From Euphorbia lathyris (lineage: Eukaryota; Streptophyta; Magnoliopsida; Malpighiales; Euphorbiaceae): a stretch of DNA of 64,000 bases. Location: contig NC_088913.1 in NCBI RefSeq assembly GCF_963576675.1, forward strand, positions 74,709,001 to 74,773,000, read 5' to 3'. The position numbers were made by a program, and so were the translations under genes. A model generated the notes under the pieces. The model saw only the letters and a program-made list of their open reading frames with translations. It did not search any database and was not told the origin of the DNA. This document shows positions 22,798-34,300 of this stretch, piece after piece. Numbering within the stretch: the first letter of the stretch is position 1; the number at the start of each line of letters is the position of its first letter.

Positions 22798-23213
22798 TGG
22801 GTTACTTCAGCGCCTAGAACTCGAATATTGGCTCGAGGCATTTTCTCTACCCCTTCTTACAAATTAGTATGTATGTATATAATTAGTTTAGATATACAAA
22901 AGGGTAACTGTAACACCTTAGTACTCGAACATTGGCTCGAGGCATTTTCTCTACCCCTTCTTACAAATTAGTAGGTATGTATATAATTAGTTTAGATATA
23001 CAAAAGGGTAACTGTAAAAGGGTAACTGTAACATCCTAGTACTCGAACATTGACTCGAGGCATTTTCTCTACCCCTTCTTACAAATTAGTAGGTATGTAT
23101 ATAATTAGCTGTAACATCCTAGTACTCGAACATTGACTCGAGGCATTTTCTCTACCCCTTCTTACAAATTAGTAGGTATGTATATAATTAGTTTAGATAT
23201 ACAAAACGGTAAC
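22798..23213. repeat. Tandem repeat array, four copies of about 83-118 bp
   Basis: Four units centred on CTCGAGGCATTTTCTCTACC, with ACTCGAA at 22819, 22923, 23041 and 23124. Most units open TGTAACA(T/C)CCTAGTACTCG and end GATATACAAAAGGGTAACTG. Spacing is uneven (104, 118 and 83 bp) because of internal deletions and a short GGGTAACTGTAAAA duplication. Confidence 0.85.
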
Positions 23214-23440
23214 TGTAATACCCTGGTCCAATACCATGTAGATATTGTCCGCTGTGGCCCAATTCCAACACATTGGACCGCACGGCGGCTTTAAAACACG
23301 TCTGTATGTATTGGATTCTCACTCCCTCTCCATTTCCGATGTGGGATTCGGTTCATTCCTGCCCCCATCGCCATCCCTTAGGACCGCTCCTTAAGGGAGC
23401 TTCTTACCCCGGCACCACCCACTCCGGACCGGGTCGTTAC
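23214..23440 (+). mobile_element. TRIM-like solo LTR
   Basis: A 227-bp segment running from TGTAATACCCTGG to GGGTCGTTAC, containing CCGATGTGGGA, a word common in short plant LTRs. It directly follows the tandem array, whose units start the same way. Ends and classification are tentative. Confidence 0.45.
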
Positions 23441-23838
23441 CGTAACTGCCATGGAAAAAATTACATTTGATTAACCCCGACAAAATTACTGGCACCAACA
23501 ATTTGCTATTTCAATTTCATTTCTCTTTTGATCGTCACTTGCATGCTGTAATTTCATAGCTAGCAATTGCAGCTGCCATGGAAATCTTAATTCTCAATAT
23601 ACCATTCTCTTTAAGAAGATTTTAAAAGATGATACAATACAAATTTACAAATCACAGTAACAAATAAAGATGATTAGAAAAAAAAAAGCTCTTAATTTTA
23701 TTAAGAAGAAAGCAAAGGAAACTCAACGATACATTCCAAGAAAACTCCAAATTGAACTCAATTACACAACTCAGACTAACAAGCACACCAAACTCATTAT
23801 CCCGGAACACAAAGCATAACGGATAATACAAGTGTTAA

Positions 23839-24315
23839 TTAGCCAGAGATGTCAATGGCTTTAACATCAGGTTTCTTGACTTCCTCTTTAGGCACCGTGA
23901 CTGTCAAAACTCCATTCTCCATACTTGCCTTCACCCCATCGGTCTTTGCATTTTCCGGCAGCCTGAACCGCCTCAAGAATTGGCCATTGGATCTTTCAAC
24001 TCTATGCCACTTATCATTCTTCTCTTCTTTCTCTTTGCTTCTCTGTCCGCTTATCTGTAAAACCTGACCTTCTTCAACCTCCACTTTCACTTCTTCTTTC
24101 TTCAAACCTGGAAGGTCTGCTTTGAATATGTGAGCTTCCGGTGTCTCCTTCCAGTCAATTCGTGTGTTTGCAAACGCCGTTGTGTCGTTCGATAGCTCCG
24201 ATCGAGGGACTAGGGAGGCCATCGGGAAGTCCTCGAAGGGATCCCAGACTTCGAGAGAGAATGGATCGAACATGTTGCTTCTCCGGCCGCCGAAGATGCT
24301 CGGAATGATCGACAT
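23839..24315 (-). CDS. Class I cytosolic small heat-shock protein, sHSP-2
   Basis: 158 codons, intronless. The architecture is the same as sHSP-1: arm [20 protein letters not shown], alpha-crystallin domain about 52-143, the P-14-GVL motif (P120, G135) and the C-terminal IDI motif. I count about twelve conservative differences from sHSP-1 (for example [11 protein letters not shown] for [11 protein letters not shown]), so it split from the sHSP-1/3 pair earlier. It has no frame damage. It acts as a cytosolic holdase during heat stress. Together with sHSP-1 and sHSP-3 it forms a same-strand family spread by transposon insertions. Confidence 0.95.
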   Translation of the reverse strand: MSIIPSIFGGRRSNMFDPFSLEVWDPFEDFPMASLVPRSELSNDTTAFANTRIDWKETPEAHIFKADLPGLKKEEVKVEVEEGQVLQISGQRSKEKEEKNDKWHRVERSNGQFLRRFRLPENAKTDGVKASMENGVLTVTVPKEEVKKPDVKAIDISG

Positions 24316-24406
24316 TTTGATTTTTTGGATGGTTTATTTGTTTTGCTGAAAATGGATATTTTGATATATCTGTTTTTTGGTTTGGAGAGTGGAGATGGGA
24401 AAGAGG

Positions 24407-24510
24407 TATTTATAGGAAAGGGAAGAAGATGGAGGATTTCCATATGATTTAATGAGAGAGAGTTCTTGATGCTTCAAGAAGATGAAGAAGACACCTGATC
24501 TTTCTCGAAT
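24407..24510 (-). promoter_or_regulatory. Heat-shock promoter of sHSP-2
   Basis: TATAAATA (minus strand) at 24407-24414, about 92 bp above the ATG. One perfect HSE CTTCAAGAAG lies at 24472-24481 and a second, TTTCTCGAAT, at 24501-24510, followed by GGAAGAAA. This is the strongest of the three sHSP promoters by HSE match. Confidence 0.82.
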
Positions 24511-24528
24511 GTGGAAGAAATATCAAGT

Positions 24529-25035
24529 AAATGCATAAATGGGCTTACTTATCTCTTGTTTTAAAAAAACTGGGCTTGCTTTCATCATTAAAAAAAAGGT
24601 AAATAATTTATTAGTCCCCCAGTTTTTACCTAACACACTGTTTAGTTTTTCTATTTTGAAAAACACATTTTAAGGTCCCTATTTTTTGCCAATATTAACC
24701 TTGTGATCCTTTTATCTATTTTTTTAGATTTTTAACCGAATATATCTTAGCTTTTAAGACAACCACATTACTGTACAAGTTGACCATGTTACTCTGTTAG
24801 TTTATATATATCTGTTTATACTAAAATATAACGATTACAAATCTAAAAAAACTAGACAAAAGGATCAAATGGTTAATATTGACAAAAGTTAGGGATCTTG
24901 TAATGTGTTTTTTCAAAATAGGGGGACTAAACAGTGTGTTAGGTAAAAAGTAGGGGACTAATAAATTATTTACCCTTAAATGCATAAATGGGCTTATCTC
25001 TTGTTTTAAAAAACTGGGCTTTCATTAAAAAGTAA
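24529..25035. repeat. Foldback MITE (24598-24975) inside a flanking duplication
   Basis: The MITE has long inverted ends: left GGTAAATAATTTATTAGTCC, right the complement ending TATTTACCC. Each side carries the same host stretch AAATGCATAAATGGGCTTA...TCTCTTGTTTTAAAAAA (24529-24597 and 24978-25035), far longer than a normal target duplication. The stretch belongs to the distal sHSP upstream region, since sHSP-3 has a single similar copy near 53325. Confidence 0.8.
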
Positions 25036-25622
25036 TAATTTGGGCATGAAATGAAAGGTCAATTTAGCCTAAAGCAATCTTTAGGTAACAATTTAAGGAG
25101 TTAAATTAATCTATGATCAAATTAAACATAAAAATATAATATATTTTTTCAAAATTTATCTTATATTTTATTTATAAAGAAAACAAATAGCCCTATTTGA
25201 AAGTTTGAATTTCTATTTTTAGAATTACTCATCATATAGTTTAGCTATAAAAGTTTGTATTTTTTATTGGTTTAAGATTCACGTTAATATTGATCCGTAA
25301 CACATATTTATGTGTTATAGAACTAAAAGAGAAAAACACAAAAGATAAACATAATGAAAAAGGTACAAATGTAATTTCAAAGAAAATAAATTTGACTGCA
25401 AGCGATAAAGAAAAACAAAGATGCGAGAAAAAAGATAGGAAGAAATTCACCAAATTGAAAAACGTTGTGAAATAGTAACGATGAGAAATAGCTTTCATTT
25501 ATAAGGGATTTTATTGATTACCCTTAACTCTGAGTTCATACCTCATGAACCTCCTTTGTGATGATACACGGATCGCATACCAAATACTATAAGGATACTT
25601 TGGAGCGTATACTATAGGGATA
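25036..25622. other. AT-rich spacer, no gene seen
   Basis: Low-complexity AT-rich sequence. Overlapping opposite frames at 25241-25498 and 25290-25475 are Lys- or Phe-rich composition effects. GGATACTTTGGA at about 25603 recurs beyond the 3' LTR of Copia-A. Confidence 0.5.
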
Positions 25623-25775
25623 TGTAGAGAATTTGTCACGTGATGATCATCAATTGTCATGTGTTGATATTAAATAATACGGCACCGTTTTACTTAGTAG
25701 TATCTAGAAGCTGAGCTATTTTCCTTCTTTGCTTTTGAGTTGTTATCATCTGTATATAAGACATTCTGGAGATGA
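25623..25775 (+). mobile_element. Copia-A 5' LTR, truncated
   Basis: Starts TGTAGAGAATTTGTCACGTG and matches the inverted LTR at 27274-27491 up to ATAAGACATTCTGG, where an internal deletion joins it straight to the pol gene. The 5 bp before it are GGATA. Confidence 0.75.
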
Positions 25776-26090
25776 TGTACACTCCTCAACATTATGCTTA
25801 GCAATATGGAGAAAGTTGTTGAACCTTCCACATACAAAGCAGCTTGCGGCGATCCTCATTGGGTTCAGGCAATGAATGTGGAAATTGCAGCTTTGGAAGG
25901 TAATGGTACTTGGATTCTCACTAGTTTACCAGTAGGGAAAAAGGCCATTACTTCTAAGTGGCTGTTTAAAGTAAAATACTTGGCTGATGGTAGTGTTGAC
26001 AAGTACAAAGCCCGGTTAGTGGCTAGAGGGTATAACCAACAATGGGGGGTTGATTATCATGACAGCTTCTCCCCGGTTGCTAAAGTGGTT
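25776..26090 (+). pseudogene. Copia-A pol fragment, RT N-terminus
   Basis: The frame from 25794 gives VVEPSTYKAACGDPHWVQAM, then KWLFKVKYLADGSVDKYKAR and LVARGYNQQWGVDYHDSFSP, the opening of a Ty1/Copia reverse transcriptase. It stops being copia at AKVV (26090), where a palindrome starts. The missing continuation, beginning with about 47 bp of the same sequence, lies on the minus strand at 50065-50661. Gag, protease and integrase are deleted. Confidence 0.88.
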
Positions 26091-26322
26091 CCAAAAACGA
26101 CGTCGTTTTTGGAATTCTAGATTAAAAAAATTAGAAGATTGAAAGGGCAAAAATGCCCTCTCCATCTTCAGGAAAGAGGACGCGAAATAGAAGAACAACA
26201 GTTCTTCTTCTTCGGTCGCCATGGCTGAAGGGGCTCCAGCCATGGCGGCTCCCTAGTGGAGCCAGGGTTAAAACCCCCTCCTAGGGGGTTTCCGGCGGGG
26301 TCGGAGGGTCGGCTGACCCTCC
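26089..26322. repeat. Array of seven hairpins
   Basis: Consecutive inverted repeats: 26089-26114 (perfect 26-bp palindrome, half-site TTCCAAAAACGAC), 26144-26159 (AGGGCA/TGCCCT), 26189-26208 (AGAAGAAC/GTTCTTCT), 26217-26247 (CGCCATGGCTG and complement, 9-base loop), 26247-26263 (GGCTCC/GGAGCC), 26271-26291 (AAACCCCC/GGGGGTTT) and 26303-26322 (GGAGGGTC/GACCCTCC). They follow each other every 20-55 bases. No convincing protein is encoded. Confidence 0.9.
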
Positions 26323-27273
26323 CCACCCCCCTAGTTCCTCCCCTATTTAAAATCTTCCTATTATGAGAACGGGAAATTTTAAAGTATTAGTAAGATATTA
26401 ATAACCAATTAATTCATACCATATATATACATTTTTTCTATTACACTAATTATTTTCCTTTTTTTTTTTGCCAAAATGATTTTTATTAATTGGATTTTTT
26501 ATATTACACTAATCATTTTTATTTTTCATTTAGTGGTAGCTAAAATGATTTCTATTGATCTTGTGTTTTAAATTTTAAGATCAAAATAGTAAATAATACC
26601 GACTCTTCGAAATGAAAGATTCGAAATAAAAGACAAATAAAAATACAGATGTATTGGTATATGGAATATTCTTCCAAAATGTGAATTTGAGTAATTTGAA
26701 ATGTGTTTTTGTATGGGACAACTAAAAAATCATACATAAAATAATTTCAAAAATATATCTATATCATCATGATATTTTGCGAATATTATGATGATTTTCG
26801 ATGATTGGATTTTTGAATCCGCATTTTCTTCCTTATAGTTTGTGTGATGTACTTAAGCAGGAAAAATAAATGTAGATTATGGTTTGTGTGTTATACTTTA
26901 AGCAGGTGTGTGTAATGTACCTTTATTAAGATTTGTGTAATATACACCTTTTAAGGCTTTCAAGATTTTCTCATTTAGGTAGGACTTTACATTCTATTGA
27001 GGGAGAACCATCCACGTTAGACCATATAGATGCGTGTCTGGTCGTCGATATCGATAAAGATGTGTGTCTATAGATGCGTGTCTGATCTTCGATATAGGCG
27101 GCTCTGCTTATTTTGTGTTTTACAAATTAAGCATTATCTTTCATCCAACAGGGAAAAAAACAAAGTAATATTTATTTTGTCAAAAAGAAAATAATTGTAG
27201 AAGATACCATATTACTCTTATTAAAAACTTTCATATGCATTTTAAGTTTATGGTCCAACATTCCAAAGTATCC
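26323..27273. other. AT-rich spacer with short imperfect repeats
   Basis: No gene seen. Around 26835-26945 TTTGTGTGATGTAC-like words recur. Around 27025-27100 GATGCGTGTCTGGTCGTCGA and a variant repeat. The end of the stretch adjoins the Copia-A 3' LTR with TATCC (GGATA on the minus strand). Confidence 0.5.
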
Positions 27274-27577
27274 TCTCAAATTCTATGAATCGAAAGATGA
27301 ATTTGGAGAGGAAATTATGGATTCTCTTATTCAAAATAAAATGCCCAGAATGTCTTATATACAGATGATAACAACTCAAAAGCAAAGAAGGAAAACAGCT
27401 CAGCTTCTAGATACTACTAAGTAAAACGGTGTCGTATTATTTAATATCAGCACATGACAATTGATGATCATCACGTGACAAATTCTCTACACCCCCTCCT
27501 CACGAGATGAAGTCTCAAACCAAAGATCACTTAACTGTAGGCAGCACAATCATTCCCATTTTTGCTAACACATGTGA
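27274..27577 (-). mobile_element. Copia-A 3' LTR, polypurine tract and pol end
   Basis: Read on the minus strand: the pol C-terminus LAKMGMIVLPTVK and its stop (27560-27520), then a polypurine tract GAGGAGGGGG (27492-27501), then the LTR starting TGTAGAGAATT at 27491 and running to about 27274. It is inverted relative to the 5' LTR at 25623. Confidence 0.75.
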
Positions 27578-29070
27578 TGTTGGTCCCGTGTGATTAGGTC
27601 CAAGGGGGGGTTAGGAACTAATATAACTTTTTCGCTAATTAATCTTGCTGACTTAATAATTTTGGTGAGTCTATTAACTCAGCTTTGGTCAGCTTGGCCG
27701 ATCTTAATGTAAGACAGCTTTAGTCAGATGCTGACTAAGACTGTTTCACTTGAGAGTTGGGAATTGACACTTTTGTGGTCAGCTTCTAACTCAACACTCC
27801 AATTTACTCAGTGTCAGCGTCAAACAGTTTATATGCTGAGTAAATATAACAAGCAACACATTCACATATTTATATTTGAGAGAGTTAGAAATTACTCAGT
27901 ATCACTTATCCTGGTTCGGCCTCTCCGCCTACGTCCAGTCCCCAGAATCCTCCGGGCTTTGAGAATCCAATATTGAGCTCTTTAAAGGTAGAGCACAAAC
28001 CGATTACATGCAGTTGAATATGCAAGAGTATCTTCCTCTATTCGTCTACTCAACTCCTACTAAGCGCTACCTAGCACTTAGATTTCTCTACCACTAAGTA
28101 CTTAATACCAAGTACTCAGCACACACACTCTCAATATTACAATTGATCACAAACTTGTTCCTTTTAAGATAAAGAACACTTTAGATGATTACAGACAATC
28201 AATCTAGCATTTACACAAAGAATAGAAGGTTGGTGTAAGCTTTCTTTCTTATTTTTGAGTGCTTTGAATTTGTATCTTTCTCACTTGTAATTTTCTGTAA
28301 ATCGGCAATCTTCCAAATGATATCTTTGTCCCTTTTATAGTTGAAATGTGAGGAACAAATCATTTGAAATTGATTTTTCCGTTGAGTCCAAAACGACTCT
28401 TTTGGGGGGACAAACTTCTGGTCAGCTTCAGATGTGAAGGCCAATCCTGTCTTCTGAATTCTTCAGACGTCAGACTTGTCTTCTTCCTACAGACTTTGTC
28501 TTTTTTTGATAGTTTGTCTTATAGCATCGAACAGTTGACCCATGCTTCTTGGAATTTGGCTTTTGCGTAATTCAAGGCTTCTATTATTGGTGCAGACAGT
28601 TGTCGAATTTGTCTTTTAGCTAATGGATCATTCATGCTGTCCTGAAGATCACTCAGCTTCACTTTAATAATCATTGTCTTTGATTTTCACCAAGTTTCAT
28701 ACTGAAGTCTTTTTCCACTTAGCTTCCATGGTCAGCTTCGTTCTGTAGGATCTATTTCTTGAAGCAGACTTCTTTTGTGCTGAGCTTCGTTTCACTCAGC
28801 TTCTTTGATCAGCTTCATTCTGAAGCTGTTGTTCTGAAGATGACTTATCTTCTCTTATGCTGAGTTGCTCTTCACTCAGCTTATATTGTGTTCTCATGCT
28901 GACTTTGTCCTGTCTTAATCTTTATTTCTTTTTGCATTTATATTTATACTCAATATTGAACAAACGGATTAGTACAATTAAATCAAAGCACTTAAATTTA
29001 ATTGTCTCTTAATCATGGATAAAAATTAAATGATTTTATCAAATCAAAATCTTGTGGAAAGGTGTTTCAA
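27578..29070 (-). mobile_element. SIRE-type solo LTR inside Copia-A
   Basis: The plus-strand ends TGTTGGTCCC and AAAGGTGTTTCAA are the complements of the Copia-B LTR ends (TGTTGAAACACCTTT...GGGACCAACA). About 1.49 kb against 1.34 kb in Copia-B, diverged, and equally rich in CTGAG/CTGAC words. It splits the Copia-A RNase H C-terminus from the polypurine tract. No internal region accompanies it, so it is a recombined solo LTR of an older relative. Confidence 0.8.
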
Positions 29071-29798
29071 TAGGTGCCATATGATTGAAAGATAGAGGTT
29101 TTGTAAAAATGTCGGCCAATTGTTCTTCAGACCTGACATAAGGAGTATGCAATAAACCACTCTGCAAATGATCCCTCATAATGTGGCAGTCGATGTCAAG
29201 ATGTTTGTTTCTCTCATGGAATACCGGATTTTCTGCAATATGAATTGTAGCTTTGTTATCACAATACAACGGTATAGGTTTCTTTACTTCAATTCCAAAA
29301 TCTTTCAGCAGATGAGTTAATCATTTCACTTCACACGATGTATTTGCCATGGACCGATACTCTGCCTCTGCTGAGGATTTGCTGACTGTGACTTGCTTCT
29401 TCACCTTCCATGATATCAATGCAGCTCCTAAGAAGATACAATACCCGCCAAGTGATCTCCTTGTTTCTTTGCATCAGGCCCAATCAGCATCACTATACGC
29501 ATGCATTCTCATAATCTCCTTATGTTCTTGTACTTCGTAATCATTATTACAACCTGTATCTGTAACTCATCACCACTGGGATAAAATAAACTCATCTATG
29601 CAGTTCCCTTTAAGTACTTTAGAACATGTAAGGAAGCACTCATATGAATCTCAGTTGGAGACTGTAAAAATTGACTTAACTGCTATGTTATGTAACAAAT
29701 GTCTGGTCTTGTAAATCCCAAATAAAGCAGCTTCCCACTAATCCTTCTATAACCTTCAGCATTAACAATCAAAGGACTATCTTCTGTAATTTCGACTC
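29071..29798 (-). pseudogene. Copia-A pol fragment, RNase H
   Basis: Minus strand. It continues the RT frame from 50065 across Gypsy-A: GYRRISGKLLYLGFTRPDI, then [30 protein letters not shown] and LYCDNKATIHIAENPVFHER to EEQLADIFTKPLS. These are the Copia RNase H motifs. Several stops are present. It is bounded by Gypsy-A at 29799 (GACTC duplication) and by the solo LTR at 29070. Confidence 0.85.
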
Positions 29799-31319
29799 TG
29801 TTAAACTCAAAATATACCTAAAATATCATTAGTATTTACATCAGTTTTGCTTCGAATTCATACTATTTATACCTGTTTAGAATACTTTTACTTTCGAATA
29901 TGTTTCTTTCTCGCAAGGTACTTGAATATTTGGTAAAATCCAAATAGGAACGAAAAGAGGTTAAAAACAAAGGAAAAACCCTAAGTTAGGAGCCAAAAGA
30001 CGAAGAAATCAGCACACCGATACAAGGAAGACAAGAATGAAGTCAGAAATGGGAGAATATTCCAAATTCTCGGTAGAGAATTTATGGGCCGCGACCGAGA
30101 ATCCAAATTCTCGGTCGCGACACGCCTTTTCTAGGCATCTTCTTCCTTTGTTCCGAAGACCAAGAAAATCACTTCCTCATTCTCGGCCGAGAATTAATTA
30201 TTCTCGGTAAGATCAGCAGCCTTTGCAGCACAATATACATATGTTTAAATTCCAAGAAACGCGTTCGTTCGGGTGGATAGAAATGTCTCTTCATAGAGGA
30301 TACGACCCTTCACAACGGACACGACACTTCAATCACGACTCTTTAACATCTATGAATAAAGAGTTGATTGAGAGTTAAAAGATAATAATGAGATAGTTAG
30401 ATTTTAAGACTAGTGCATGAGTTATGCAGAAACTCTGACTCAGAAATGAGTCAGAGATTAGAAGTTCGATTCTGTAAAAAGCAATATTATGTACACACAT
30501 TGTTTATTAAATAATTCCAAACACAGTAGCATTTAGATTTGTTCATATTAGTTTACATTTTGGTAGTAGCCGATCGTATCTCTATTATGAAGTTGCAGCG
30601 AGAAGATTTAGTAGAGGATCCGCCCCTAAGCCTGACAAACTCTAACGAAACCCAAGGAAAGGGTTGACAACCCGTTCACTTGCAAGTCGTCGAAAGTTTC
30701 CATGCTTCTTGTTCTCTGTAAACTTGTATCAAATTCATATTTCATCTAATAAAGTTCATTCTATTCGATAGATTTTTATGTAGCACTTTGGTAAATGATC
30801 CGAAGTGAGTTCTGGTGTTTTCATTAAAACGTAGTTGAATTCAAAATCTTTACAAGGAAACTTTGTTGAACACTTAGGCAAATTGATATCATCAGTAGAG
30901 TATCAATTTGGTTAAGCTAGCAATCTAACCCGACTGTAGGAGGATTGACTGCAGTTCAAAGCCTTTAAATTAGAGGAATCGACGTTTATTTCATTGTTAT
31001 AATTTATACAAAGTTTAAAGTTGTTTTCTTTGCTTAATGCAAACGAATACATTTGTTTACTTTTCTAAAGAACTAAACGTTTCTTTTTTGTAAATTTATC
31101 CTTAAATCAGAAGTGATTTCTAAACATTCGTTATACTCTAATCTAATTCTTACTCTAGCAATTTCAAAACCAAATTTAATTAAACGATTTTACATATTAT
31201 AAACCTTAAAGTAAATCTAACTGATTCAAAATAAGTTTTCGTTAAAAAGCGTTCCCTGTGGGTTCGATATCTTTTATTACTACAAGCGTATACCGTGCAC
31301 TTGCGGAAATCGTTCAACA
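29799..31319 (+). repeat. Gypsy-A 5' LTR
   Basis: 1521 bp, TGTTAAACTC...TTCAACA. It holds a perfect 13-bp-arm hairpin (30090-30119, CGCGACCGAGAAT) and a 16-bp palindrome ATTCTCGGCCGAGAAT (30179-30194). It is closely similar to the 3' LTR, which lacks 41 bp here. Confidence 0.88.
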
Positions 31320-31325
31320 AGTTTT

Positions 31326-31343
31326 TGGCGCCGTTGTCGGGGA
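31326..31343 (+). other. Gypsy-A primer binding site
   Basis: TGGCGCCGTTGTCGGGGA starts six bases after the LTR. The sequence is the usual primer site of plant Athila/Tat-type Gypsy elements. Confidence 0.85.
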
Positions 31344-34300
31344 ATGCCAAAATTTTTAACAAAAATTTATGTTTTTCGTGTTTTATTTCGAACCTTGGTT
31401 TATAATATATGTATTTATTTATTTTATAGTTTTTTTTTTAATTTTCGAGGATGGTCGCTAGGACTAAATCCTCGTTGTTATTTAACGTTTGCATTTAGAT
31501 GTTTGCAGATAAAAAATCCAAGTTTTTTCAAAGATAAACTGAAGATTTGATCATTTACGAAATTCACAGAAGGAGTCTACAGAAAAGAAATTCGGCTAGC
31601 AAATACATCAGAAGGGAAAGCAAATTTTTTGAAGCAACGTGTCAGACGTGACATATAATTTTTTCCAGAAAATTTATCCTTTCCCAAACACCTTTACCTC
31701 TTTTCTATACACTTAATCCTTCATCAAAACATCATATCTTTTTGTTAAGAAATTTATTCAATTCCTACACTAAACCCAAATAATTTCCCTATTTATCACA
31801 TCCTTAAACACCTACATCTATCTCTCTAAGAAATCACTATAGGAAATCTTCTCATACAGATATATCAGAAGTAGGATGAAATTATCTTATCCGTCAGGAA
31901 GGAATTGTATACTTTTAATATAGCTTTGAAAGTTTAGGTTCATGTGCGTAGTTCCAGTTCGTGCACAAAACTAGAAGTCCGGGCATTCAACCGCAATCAG
32001 TAGATCCTTAAATTGAGAAAACATAAAAAAAAAACATCTTGTTCCAGGTAAGTTAAATGGACAGGACCATTATTTAAAACCGGTCTAGATAATTGATTAT
32101 GTCCATGATTTTGATTTTCCTTGAGAATTCTTAAGGGTTGTCACATTTTTAGTTTTTAGTTTTTCATATTTTAAATTCTTACATTTCATTTTAGTTTAGT
32201 TTATACATTGGTCTTAAGTTTAGTAATAATGGTGAGATTAGAAATAAATTTTTTTGTGATCATTGAACGATATTGAAAAATATGCTATGTATCTTAAATA
32301 TTTGTAATTAATGAGAAAAGTGTCTTTAGATTTAAAAAATCTCAATTGAATTAAAAGTTACACAAAATTTAAGTGTTTGTTTGTATAGAGTTTATTAAAA
32401 TCTCTACTGTGCCTTTTGTTTGATATTTTGAAAAATTCTGAACTTACTGAGAATTTTGATTTTTCAGCCTTGTAGGAATTTCTGAACTTACTGAGAATTT
32501 TGATTCTCAACTGAGATTTTCACTTTCTATGCATTATAAAATTTCTGAATTTACCGAGAATATGAATTCTCAGTTGAGAATTCAGGATTCCAAAATTTCA
32601 AGGGAAAGGAAGAAAAAAAAAATTTCTGAACTTACCGAGAATCGAAATTCTCGGCCGAGAATTGAAAATTCTTGGTAACTTCAGCAAAATCATGAAATTT
32701 TCAGAGAGATTTTTTTCTGAAAATGACTTGTCGTGACCGATAATCGCCATTCTCGATCGCGACACAGGCATGTGTTAGACCTGTATCCTTCTTTCTCATT
32801 CAGTTCATGCACCATTACTGAATATTTCGAAAAATTAAGATTCTTCATGTTCAAATGGTGTGAATTTACACATTTTTAATCCCAACAGACACATTAATTC
32901 ATCCTAACATCATTATAAATAATTAGAGAATATCAGATTTCCATACTTTTCATCTCTTTCAGACAAAATCTGATATTCTTCTCAAACCTTTCAAAAAAAA
33001 AAGTTCCAGAGACTTTTTCCTTTTCTTCAAAAGCATGATTTCCAATCATAAATCTTCCAAGAAGATTACTGCTGCACGCAACAAGCGTCATGATTTATCA
33101 AAATGCTACGGTGCACCGTTTCCCATTCACATACATGATGAAGAACGAAGATATTATAAAACTATTTGTTGTATATAGTTTGTATATAGGTTTGTTTTAG
33201 TGTTTGTTCTTTCTATAACTTGTACATATGTCTTCTATTTCATTTTAATAAAACTATCAAGTTTGATTCTTGATTCTTTTTGCTTAAAATACGTTAACCA
33301 TACAAGTTATACGAATACATCCGAATCTAAGTTTAAATGAAACAGTATAACTTTTAACATGAATCTATAATTATTTTTAATGAATCTGTATTCATTTCAG
33401 AAATGTTTCTGAACATCTGACTTTTCATATATATTACATACTAATACGGTATAATCATTACTAACTATTGTACAAGTTCATGAACATTCATTTTATATGA
33501 TAAATTCTAAGTTTTGTTCTATACATATGCTTTTCAATTTTGATAACATATCAACTTTGATTCTTTGGTTATTTTTTATTAGTATATGTTAACTATGCAA
33601 GTTATTAGAATGAATCTGTTTATAATATTAAAATGAAACTGTATAACCTTCAAACATGAATGTTTATATGATGTTAAAATGAATCTGTATATCATTTCAT
33701 TAATCTCCATAAGTTTCAATGTTTCAGATTTAATATGAATAAGTGATTAATAATTTGATTTATTTAATTTTCATTTGTTTGTTTTTGTATATAGGTTTGT
33801 TTTTAATCTTTCTTGTACATATGTTAATATTCATTTATGCAAATATGTGTTATGCAATAAAACTTTGTTTCATTTTCATACTTTAATCTTATGTTCTGGT
33901 TTATGTCTGTTAAAATTTATAAACTATTAGCAAATGAATCTGTTCATGTATATCTTCAATGCTAATAAGTTATGATCATTATTAATTATTGAACATGATA
34001 ATAAATTTTCATTTTCATGCAATCATTGAGTTTAATTTTAATTATGAACTTATGAACTTATATCGTTTTGATTATTGCATATATCAGTAAAGAACTTATT
34101 AAAATAAAACATACGATTTTTCATATGAATCTGTATCAATTAGAATAAGGTTAATGTTTAAGGTTAAATGTTTCTTTATTTGACTGCTGCTTTACTTTGA
34201 ATAAGGTTCATGTTTAAGTTTTAAGCATGAATCAAAACCTACATGAAATTACGTTCATTATCTCTTAGAAGATTAATTTCCATTCCCCGCTTCTTCATTT

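Noticed and set aside
22798..23213. Possible CRISPR-like array
   Set aside because: Only four long direct units with related, not unique, intervening sequence, in a plant genome. It is an ordinary tandem repeat.
26016..26243. 75-codon minus frame across the hairpin array
   Set aside because: It crosses the Copia-A break and several palindromes and shows no domain. Symmetry in the hairpins creates open frames on both strands.
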